A stretch of 64,000 bases of DNA from Mauremys mutica (lineage: Eukaryota > Chordata > Testudines > Geoemydidae): NCBI RefSeq assembly GCF_020497125.1, contig NC_059074.1, positions 198,534,915 through 198,598,914 of the forward strand. Direction: 5' to 3'. Positions 1 through 13,010 of this stretch are shown piece by piece (positions within the stretch are counted from its first letter, which is position 1; each line of letters starts with the position of its first letter). The notes beneath the pieces are model-generated. The model saw only the letters and a list, made by a program, of their open reading frames with translations, was not told the origin of the DNA and searched no databases. The translations under genes and the position numbers were made by a program.

Positions 1-1514
1 TGACAAGAAGCAAAGGTGGTAGCTTAAGTCATATCCCAGGCGAGTTTGAAGGACTGTCAGTTAGAAGAAGCATCTCTTTACTTGTAAACTGGGCACATAA
101 CTAAGTCAAACATGCAACCACACTATGCCATCATCAGTTACTCCTCAGCAAAGAGTCACACTCAGAAGCTTTTCCTACTGTTCCTGCTTTTCTTTTCCTT
201 CCAAGTTACTTCCCAACTTTGCTCCTTCTCCATCTATGAGCAGCAATGAGTTGTTTCAATATGGTATGGCTATGAGCAAAGCTCAATCAAATTCACATTC
301 AATGTCTCTATACATCTTCTGCCCTTAGTTTGCAGAAGCCATGCAGCCATGTTGCCTTGACAAACTGGACCTCTAGGCCCTGAGGATATATCCACTAGAA
401 TATAGCCTGATATCTCAGTGGATTCTCAGACTCCACTGTATGGTCCACCCCTTCTGTCCCCTTGTTGAGGATACAAACCCCACTCCCAAGAGCAGCATGT
501 ATAGTTACCACTAAAAGTTTTGGGGGTTGTTTTTAGCAGTTTTTCCCTACTGGGGATTCCCCTATGGGAGGGAAGTATGAGGCTCTAGGAGGAAGAATGT
601 AATCAAAATGAGGCCCAGAAGGCAGATGATGTGTCCCTGACTCAGCTACATATTTTTGTGACTTTGGGCAAGGCTTCAGAGCCAGATTTTTCGACGTGTA
701 TGCATGCAATGATGTAACTAATTTATGCACAAAATTGCCACAATGGCATGAACAATTACAAAAATTGCATATACAAAAGATGAGCTACATATCTAATGAA
801 TATGACTGCATGTGCAAATTTAAAGGTAAGTCTATTAGCTATCCTGTTATATGCAAATACTTTTGATGATTTTGGCCTTATTCTATTTGGTTAACTTTAT
901 TAATATTTAATATTAATATTAGCAATACTAATATTACTAAATATTTATAATTTATTGTTAAAATATCTTGTGAAGCAGAGTCATTGTTCGCACTCATAGT
1001 AATGCCTTTCAGCTAAGGAATTCAGAGTCCTTTCCAAAGTATTATTAGGAGAGGGCAAGTGGTGAAAAGCATCATGAATATTTGGTTACATTTTTCAGTA
1101 AAACTGCTGCAGCCACATTCATGCCCCTTTGCATGAACTTACTGCAACTACTTGAAAAATTGAGTTTGACCAGCATGAATGCTTGTGGAAAGTGAATGAA
1201 TGCCAAAGTCTCGAGATCAGCATATTTGTCCCAAAATCAGCCAATTTGAGGAGATTAAAGTTGTCTTGCAGATATTCTATCAGCAGAAAATAATAAACTA
1301 ATGTGGTAAAATTAAGAGCAAAGCTGATCATTCTTATACAGACAGAACAAGCTGAATTATTGTAGCCCATAAGGGGACAGTGTCATCTTTAAGCCTTTAC
1401 ACTTTTTACTTTTATGGACTGCTTTTCAATAACAGTTTGAATTTTAAGAAATAAAATGTATAAGAACAGACCATTACTAAATTAAACTTTGAACAGGGCT
1501 TAAAAGTTGATACA
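1..1514. other. AT-rich sequence, probably SEL1L2 intron
   Basis: No exon, RNA gene or recognisable repeat was found. Open frames here are short and lack any family motif. A very AT-rich stretch with TTAATATT-type repeats sits near 895-955. Placement in a SEL1L2 intron is inferred from the downstream exons at 6088 and 7875. Confidence 0.4.
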
Positions 1515-3790
1515 AGAAAATCGTAGGACTGGGAAGGGACCTCGAGAGGTCATCTAGTCCAGTCCTCTGCACTCATGGCAGGACTAAGTATGATCTTCTA
1601 GACCATCCCTGACAGGTGTTTGTCTAACCTGCTCTTAAAAATCTCCAATGATAGAGATTCTACAACCTCCCTAGGCAATTTATTCCAGTGCTTAACCACC
1701 CTGACAGTTAGGAAGTTTTTCCTAATGTCCAGCCTAAATCTCCCTTGCTGCAATTTAAGCCCATTGCGTCTTGTCCTATCTTCAGAGGTTAAGAAGAACA
1801 ATTTTTCTCCCTCCTCCTCCAAACAGCCTTTTATGTACTTGAAGACTCTTATCATGTCCCCTCTCAGTCTTCTCTTTTCCAGACTGAACAAACCCAAGTT
1901 TTTCAATCATCCCTCATAGGTCATGTTTTCTAGACCTTTAATCATTTTTGTTGCTCTTCTCTGGACTTTCTCCAATTTGTCCACATCTTTCCTGAAATGT
2001 GGTGCCCAGAACTGGACACAATACTCCAGTTGAGGCCTAATCAGCGCAGAGTAGAGCGGAAGAATTACTTCTTGTGTCTTGCTTACAACACTACACTTGC
2101 TACTACATCCCACAATGATGTTCACTTTCTTTGTAACAGTGTTACACTGTTGACTCATATTTAGCTTGTGGTCCACTATGACCCCCCCTCCCCCCCCCGA
2201 TTCCTTTCCGCAGTACTCTTTCCTAGGCAGTCATTTCCCATTTTGTATGTGTGCAACTGATTGTTCCTAAATGGAGTAGTTGGCATTTGTCCTTATTGAA
2301 TTTCATCCTATTTACTTCAGACCATTTCTCCAGTTTGTACAGATCATTTTGAATTTTAATCCTATCCTCCAAAGCACTTGCAACCCCTCCCAGCTTGGTA
2401 TGGTCTGCAAACTTTATAAGTGTATTCTCTATGCCATTATCTAAAACATTCATGAAAATATTGAACAGAACCGGACCCAGAACTGATCCTTGCAGGACAC
2501 CATTCATTATGCCCTTCCAGCATGATACTGAACCACTGATAATTACTCTCTGGGAACAGTTTTCCAACCAGTTTTTCACCCACCTTATAGTAGCTCCATC
2601 TAGGTTGCATTTCCCTAGTTTGTTTATGAGACGGTCATGTGAGACAGTATCAAAAGCTTTAATAAAGACAACATATATTATGTTTACCGCTTTCCCCCCC
2701 CCCCCCCAAGGCTTGTTACCCTGTCAAAGAAAGCTATCAGGTTGGTTTGACATGATTTGTTCTTGACAAATCCATGCTGAGTGTTACTTATCACCTTATT
2801 ATCTTCTAGATGTTTGCAAATTGATTGCTTAATTATTTGCTCCATTATCTTTCCAGGTACAGAAGTTAAGCTGACTGGTCTGTAATTCCTCAGGTTGCCC
2901 TTATTTCCCTTTTTATAGCTTGACACTATATTTGCCCTTTTCCAGTCTTCTGGAATCTCTCTTGTCTTCCATGACTTTTCAAAGATAATCGCTAATGGCT
3001 CAGATATCTCCTCAGTCAGCTCCTTGACTATTCTAGGATGCATTTCACCAGGCCCTGGTGACATGAAGACATCTAACATGGCTAAGTAATTTTTAACTTG
3101 TTCATTTTCCTATTTTAGCCTCTGATCCTATCTCATTTTTACTGGCATTCACTATGCTAGATGTCCAATCACCACCAACCTTCTTGGTGAAAACCGGAAC
3201 AAAGAAGTCATTAAGCACCTCTGCCATTTCCACATTTAATGTTATTATTTTTCCCCCTCATTGAGTAATGGACCTACCCTGTCCTTGGTCTTCCTCTTGC
3301 TTCTAATGTATTTGTAGAATGTTTTCTTGTTACCCTTTATGTCTCTAGCTAGTTTAATCACATTTTGTGCTTTGGCCTTTCTAATTTTGTCCCTACATAC
3401 TTGTGTTATTTGTTTATATTCATCCTTTGTAATTTGACTTACTTTCCACTTTTTGTAGGACTCTTCATTGATTTTTAAATCATTGAAGAACTCCTGGTTA
3501 AGCCAGGGTGGTCTCTTCCCATACTTCCTATCTTTCCTACTCAGTGGGATAGTTTGCTTTTGCACCCTTAATGTCTTTTTGAAAAACTGCCAACTGTTTT
3601 CAATTGATTTTCCCCTTAGACTTGCTTCTTATGGGATCTTACCTATCAACTCCCTGAGTTTGCAAAAGTCTGCCTTCTTGAAATCCATTGTCTTTATTTT
3701 GCTGTTCTCCCTCCTACCATTCCTTTGAATCATGAACACTACCATTTCATGATCACTTTCACCTAAATCTGCTGTTCATCTTTCCTTCTT
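1515..3790 (-). mobile_element. CR1 LINE, 5'-truncated and dead
   Basis: Read on the - strand, broken frames give CR1 reverse transcriptase pieces in order. A lysine-rich linker lies at 3245-3565. The palm entry segment (DWKRANIV, NYRPVSLTS, QHGF) lies at 2684-3079. The GSVLGPVLFNIF block and the catalytic segment lie at 2223-2579, and the C-terminal part at 1598-2176. The catalytic motif reads FADH instead of FADD, so an active-site aspartate is lost, and stops and frameshifts separate the pieces. The 3' end near 1522 carries the CR1-type tail (GGGAAGGGACCTC on the + strand). The 5' end stops in the linker between endonuclease and RT, so the endonuclease is absent. It probably lies in a SEL1L2 intron. 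Confidence 0.9.
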
Positions 3791-7991
<4,201 letters not shown>

Positions 7992-8043
7992 AACTGGGAA
8001 AATGTTAATGTGAAAATATTTTGGTAGTTTCCTTTACATTCTA

Positions 8044-8049
8044 AATAAA
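8044..8049 (+). promoter_or_regulatory. Polyadenylation signal, probably SEL1L2
   Basis: A canonical AATAAA 53 bases after the SEL1L2 stop codon, followed by a T-rich stretch. The 3' untranslated region would be very short. Confidence 0.5.
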
Positions 8050-9470
8050 AATTCTATTACTCATTTTTCTAACATCTCTTTCTAATACTTATGTAACAAA
8101 GTGAATATACGTGTAGCCCTAGGGAGAGTTGGTAACATTACAGAAAATTAGGTTCTTAATTTAAAATGGATAATTTGCTTACAGAAATGAAAACCTGTCA
8201 GTACAGCAAAAGCTTTCATTTGCATGCTGATGGAAACATACACAGCAGATAACCAGCTATCCTAATTCTCAGGAGTATGTTGTGCAGAAAAAAATCCCTT
8301 ATTTCATAAGTTCCTTAAATATTGTTTACACTGCTTATTTTAAAGAATTATATTAAAAGATCAACTCAGTGAGCCAGCATACAAAAGGAAAGCAGAAAGA
8401 ATTAACAAAAAGCTGCCAGTAGGAAGCTAGACAGCCAACAGTTTTTAATGACTACGAATGGGTTCACATGTTCCATTTCAGCAGACCAAATATGCCATTA
8501 ATCCATTGTTCAGTCTCTGAAATAGATTCTCTGCAGTTTGCTACCCGATTATTGCTCAATTAAGTAGGCATGACATTCACTAGAGTTTCTACTAGCTAAC
8601 AGAAAGCTTGGTCCTGCATTCATTGTTAGTGGCAAAACGTTCCTGGACACCAATGGTGGAAGATCAGGCCTCTAGCATGACACTGAAGAAAATCATTTTT
8701 CTAGGGGAGAAGACTTCTCTATGTATGATCATTTTATATCTGTCCTGCACATACCTCACTTGTTTTGTCAAGCCACCAGTTCCTTCTCTCTTGAGGCTTC
8801 AACAAATGAGCACCATATCTATTTCTCCTATAATAATAAAAGGCCAGATTGTTGAGCTCATACTCATCTGATTAGTCACACTGATTTCAATTAAACCACA
8901 CCAGTGATTAAGTGCTCCTGAGGGTGAATTAGGGATCCCCAATCTGCCCCCAAAGGACTTGCATCTTGGAAAAATAGAAAATAAAATGTTTGTTAAATGA
9001 ATGAGACCAATTTTAAAACTTTTATTTTTTTCAAATAACTGTGCATATATACACAAACATTCCCAATATTAGCAAACACTCTAACATATTGGCAAGAACA
9101 GTAATATAAAAAATGAACTAAATAGAAAAGTGGAAGTTTTTTTAAAATTAGACATGAACTTGCACTGAACCAAGCAGTACAGGCAATACAACCAGTAGGA
9201 TTTTTGACTGTGTGCTCAAATCTCACTTACTGAACTGACCAGGGGAACAAGAATCTCTACAACACAGTGGTGAGAGCACATCTACAAAGAAAAACAAATT
9301 GGATGGCATTCAGAGAAACATCAAGTGATTAATGGCCTACAGACACTGATCTACTGCATGAGTTACAATTAGAAAAAAATGCTTAAACATCAATAACCTC
9401 CAGAAGTTCTAAAATGACTGGTAATTTTGCATGCTTAGCTCAACATGCCTTAAGGGGCCTGATTTTTCAG
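8050..9470. other. Intergenic sequence, no gene seen
   Basis: AT-rich single-copy-looking sequence between the SEL1L2 3' end and the DIRS element. Open frames are short and without motifs. Confidence 0.45.
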
Positions 9471-9684
9471 AAAAAGACGGTTACTCACCGTAGTAACTGT
9501 TCTTCGAGATGTGTTGCTCCTATCCATTCCAGTCAGGTGTGCGCGTCGCGCGTGCACGGCACCTCGGAACCTTTTTACCCTAGCAACTCCGGCGGGCCGG
9601 CTGGCGCCCCCTGGAGTGGCGCCGCTATGGTGCCTGCTATATACCTCAGCCGGCCCGTCCGCTCCTCAGTTCCTTCTTGCCGGC
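9471..9684. repeat. DIRS terminal repeat, 3' end of element
   Basis: Inverted relative to 15429-15613. Shared blocks include CCCTAGCAACTCCGGCGGG and CCTGCTATATACCTCAGCC. The outermost 30 bases differ from those of the other end (AAAGACGGTTACTCACCG here), which is the usual non-identical DIRS arrangement. Confidence 0.9.
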
Positions 9685-9713
9685 TACTCCAACAGTGGGG
9701 AAGGAGGGCAGGT

Positions 9714-9816
9714 CTGGAATGGATAGGAGCAACACATCTCGAAGAACAACAGTTACTACGGTGAGTAACCGTCTTTTCTTCTTCGAGTGATTGCTCCTAT
9801 GCATTCCAGTCAGGTG
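9714..9816. repeat. DIRS internal complementary region
   Basis: The left half (9714-9776) is the reverse complement of the left outer end 9471-9533, apart from a 3-base indel (GTT). The right half (9777-9816) is the reverse complement of the right outer end 15573-15611. The two halves join at CGTCTTTTCTTCTTCGAG, which is the sequence expected at the junction of a closed circle of both ends. It lies just downstream of the recombinase stop codon. Confidence 0.9.
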
Positions 9817-9831
9817 ATTCCCAAGCCTTAC

Positions 9832-10950
9832 CTAGGCGGTGGGGTCGGAGTGAGACGTGGCGGAGTGTAATACCGCTGAGCCGAAGGCTGCGTCGTCTCG
9901 AGACTGCTGCACCAACGCATAGTGGGAGGCGAAGGGGTGGACCGAAGACCAGGTGGCCGCTCGACAGATGTCCTGGATGGGGACATGGGCCAGGAAGGCG
10001 GCGGACGAGGCGTGCGCTCTCGTTGAGTGAGCAGTGAGGCGGCATGGTGGCACGCGAGCAAGCTCGTAGCACGTCCGAATGCATGCTGTAACCCATGAGG
10101 AAATCCGCTGTGAGGAAACCGGCTCGCCCTTCATGCGGTCGGCGACTGCTATAAACAGCTGGGGCGAACGCCGGAAGGGCTTCGTCCGCTCGATGTAAAA
10201 AGCGAGCGCCCTGTGGACGTCGAGGGTGTGAAGCTGTTGCTCCCGAGGCGAGGCATGCGGCTTCGGAAAGAAGACCGGGAGGAAGATCTCCTGGTTCAGG
10301 TGGAAGGCCGAGACCACCTTAGGGAGGAAGGCCGGATGCGGTCAAAGCTGCACCTTGTCCCCGTGGAAGACAGTGTAGGGTGGACCCACCGTTAGAGCAC
10401 GGAGCTCAGAGACTCGTCTCGCTGATGTAATGGCGACGAGGAAGGCCGTCTTCCAGGAGAGGTAGAGCAGGGAGCACGTGGCCAAGGGCTCGAAGGGGGG
10501 ACCCATCAGCTTGGCCAGCACGAGGTTCAAATCCCAGGTCGGGGCAGGACGCCGCACCGGCGGGTACAAGCGGTCCAGGCCTTTAAGGAAGCGGGAAACC
10601 ATCTGGTTGGAGAAGATGGACCGACCTTCCACGGATGGACGAAAGGCGGACACTGCTGCCAGGTGAACTCTTAAGGAGGAGACCGCAAGACCTTGCTCCT
10701 TAAGGTACCAAAGGTAGTCCAGGATGGTAGGAACAGGGACTACGAAGGGATTGAGGCCTCGTTGGTCACACCAGAGCGCAAACCGCTTCCATTTCGCCAG
10801 ATAGGTGGAGCGAGTGGAAGGCTTTCTGCTCTCTAGCAGGACTTGCTGTACTGCCGCCGAACAGTCCCTCTCTGCGTGGGTCAACCACTCAGGTACCAAG
10901 CTGTAAGATGGAGGGACTGTAGGCTCGGATGGCGGAGTCTGCCGAAGTCC
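9832..10950 (-). pseudogene. DIRS tyrosine recombinase, one in-frame stop
   Basis: The recognisable recombinase frame begins close to the end of the RT frame (about 10.9 kb) and ends at 9832. The N-terminal SAM-like part contains RSTYLAKWKRF and LDYLWYLKEQG. The catalytic part shows the first arginine in ITSARRVSELRAL, the H-x-x-R box in AHSTRAHASS and the tyrosine region ASHYAL near the C terminus. A TGA at 10342-10344 divides the frame between the first arginine and the H-x-x-R box. One C-to-T change at a CpG would explain it. The upstream extension of this frame to 12213 overlaps the RT ORF and is probably not translated on its own. It would cut and rejoin circular DNA with a host target. 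Confidence 0.85.
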
Positions 10951-13010
10951 TGAGTGATGAGGTCCGGCCACAACGGAAGGGGGATGGGATCCCGAATGGA
11001 GAGCTCGAGCAGCAGGGAGTACCAATGTTGCCTCGGCCAGGCCGGAGCCACGAGAATGACGATGGCTCTGTCCCTCCGAAGCTTCTGTAACACTCGGTGG
11101 ACGAGCGGGAACGGAGGGAAGGCATAGAGGAGTTGATCCTTCCAGCAGTACAGGAAGGCGTCCGACAGGGAGCCCGGCGCGTGACCCCGGAACGAGCAGA
11201 ACAGGTGGCACTTCCTGTTCGCCTTGGAGGCGAATAGGTCTATCCGGGGAAACCCCCACCTGCGGAAGATTGTGTGCACCACGCCGGGACGGAGAGACCA
11301 CTCGTGGGAGAAGAAAGACCTGTTGAGATGGTCGGCCAGCGTGTTCTGCACTCCCGGAAGAAAGGACGCTTCTAGGTGAATGGAGTGGGTCACGCAGAAG
11401 TGCCACAGGAGCATCGCCTCCTTGCAGAGGAGGGAGGAGCGGGCTCCGCCCTGTTTGTTCACGTAGAACATAGCTGACGTATTGTCCGTGAACACTGTCA
11501 CACAGCGGCCTTGCAGGTGGGTGCAGAAGGTGCGACAGGCCAGACGGATCGCTTGCAGCTCGCGGACATTGATGTGTAGAGCGAGCTCCTGGGGCGACCA
11601 CAGGTCTTGGGTGTGAAGTTCGCCCAGGTGAGCTCCCCAACCGAGCGCTGAGGCATCCGTGGTCAGAGTGGCGGACGGGCGAGGAGGATGGAACGGGACT
11701 CCCGCACAGACAATCTCCGGGTCTAGCCACCAGTTGAGGGACTCGAGGGTTGACCTGGAGACTGTGACCACCATATCGATGGGATCTCGATGCGGCCGGT
11801 ACACCGACGCGAGCCAAGACTGGAATGGGCGGAGGTGAAGCCGCACGTACGCGGTGACGTACCTGCATGATGCCATGTGGCCCAGGAGGCGGAGGCAGGA
11901 GCGCACCGTCGTGGTTGGGAAGGAGACGAGGTCCCGGATGAGGGCGACCATCGCCTGATGTCGAGATCGCGGTAAGCAAGCCCGGGCTAACGAGGAGTCG
12001 AGGACCGCTCCAATGAACTCCACCCGCTGCGACGGGATCAAGGTGGACTTCTCGGTGTTGATGAGAAGACCGAGTCGTCGGAAGAGGGACAGTATGTCTG
12101 TCAACTGGCCCATCACCAGCTGTCGAGACTGTCCGCGAACCAGCCAGTCGTCGAGATACGGGTAGACATGTATCCAACGACGGCGGAGGGCTGCGGCAAC
12201 CACCGCCATGCATTTGGTAAATACCCTCGGTGCGGTGGAGAGCCCGAACAGCAACACGGCGAACTGGTAGTGGGCGTTGTTGACCACAAACCGGAGGTAA
12301 CGTCGATGGGGAGGATAGATCGCGACATGGAAGTAGGCGTCCTTCATGTCGAGGGCGGCAAACCAGTCTCCCGGATCCAGAGAGGGAATGATGGTCCCCA
12401 AGGTGACCATGCGAAACTTGGGCTTGAGCAGGTACTTGTTCAGCTCACGAAGGTCCAGGATAAGACGTAGCCCCCCTTTCGCTTTGGGGATGAGAAAATA
12501 ACGGGAGTAGAATCCCCTGCCCCGCCTGTCTTGAGGCACTGCTTCTATGGCACCCACGCTCAACAGAGTCTGGACCTCTTGTAAGAGGACTTGCTCGTGA
12601 GAGGGGTCCCTGAAGAGGGACAGGGAGGGTGGGTGGGAAGGCAGGGGCGAAACAAATTGAAGGCGGTATCCCGACTGGACTGTTTGAAGCACCCAGTTGT
12701 CTGTTGTTAATTGGGACCACGCCGAAAAGAAATGGGAAAGGCGGTCGTAAAATAAAGGGGTAGGATCCGATAGGGAGAGTGATGGGCCGTCCTCGTGCGT
12801 CCCATCAAAAGGCCTGCTTGGACCCCTGAGGGGCCTTGGAAGAGGCCTGGCCCTGGCTACGCCTATTGCCGGAAGGACGACGGCGATTTGGAGCCGGTCG
12901 CCGGATATTGTACGGCTGGTAGCGTTGTTGCTGGAAGGACCGGGGGGGTTGCTGCCGGAAGGACCTGCGCTGTGTTGCCGGCGTGTGCATCCCGAGGGTG
13001 CGGATGGCAA
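10881..13010 (-). CDS. DIRS reverse transcriptase / RNase H / methyltransferase-like ORF
   Basis: 709 residues from the first Met, uninterrupted. RT covers about 135-345: IPKAKGGLRLILDLRELN, LDMKDAYFHV with catalytic D221, and YLDD at 285-288. RNase H follows, about 447-530, with D452 (TTDAS), E484 (NVRELQ) and D509 (FTDN). The C-terminal part (about 570-690; RIDLFAS, YAFPPFPLV, VAPAWPRQHWY) matches the methyltransferase-like domain typical of DIRS and some related elements. The first 206 bases overlap the gag ORF in another frame, so expression probably needs frameshifting or re-initiation. All catalytic acidic residues named are present. Confidence 0.92.
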   Translation of the reverse strand: MPSAPSGCTRRQHSAGPSGSNPPGPSSNNATSRTISGDRLQIAVVLPAIGVARARPLPRPLRGPSRPFDGTHEDGPSLSLSDPTPLFYDRLSHFFSAWSQLTTDNWVLQTVQSGYRLQFVSPLPSHPPSLSLFRDPSHEQVLLQEVQTLLSVGAIEAVPQDRRGRGFYSRYFLIPKAKGGLRLILDLRELNKYLLKPKFRMVTLGTIIPSLDPGDWFAALDMKDAYFHVAIYPPHRRYLRFVVNNAHYQFAVLLFGLSTAPRVFTKCMAVVAAALRRRWIHVYPYLDDWLVRGQSRQLVMGQLTDILSLFRRLGLLINTEKSTLIPSQRVEFIGAVLDSSLARACLPRSRHQAMVALIRDLVSFPTTTVRSCLRLLGHMASCRYVTAYVRLHLRPFQSWLASVYRPHRDPIDMVVTVSRSTLESLNWWLDPEIVCAGVPFHPPRPSATLTTDASALGWGAHLGELHTQDLWSPQELALHINVRELQAIRLACRTFCTHLQGRCVTVFTDNTSAMFYVNKQGGARSSLLCKEAMLLWHFCVTHSIHLEASFLPGVQNTLADHLNRSFFSHEWSLRPGVVHTIFRRWGFPRIDLFASKANRKCHLFCSFRGHAPGSLSDAFLYCWKDQLLYAFPPFPLVHRVLQKLRRDRAIVILVAPAWPRQHWYSLLLELSIRDPIPLPLWPDLITQDFGRLRHPSLQSLHLTAWYLSG

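Noticed and set aside
10881..12213. N-terminal half of the 623-codon frame ending at 10342
   Set aside because: It overlaps the RT/RNase H frame and has no family motif; only the part after about 10.9 kb shows recombinase sequence.
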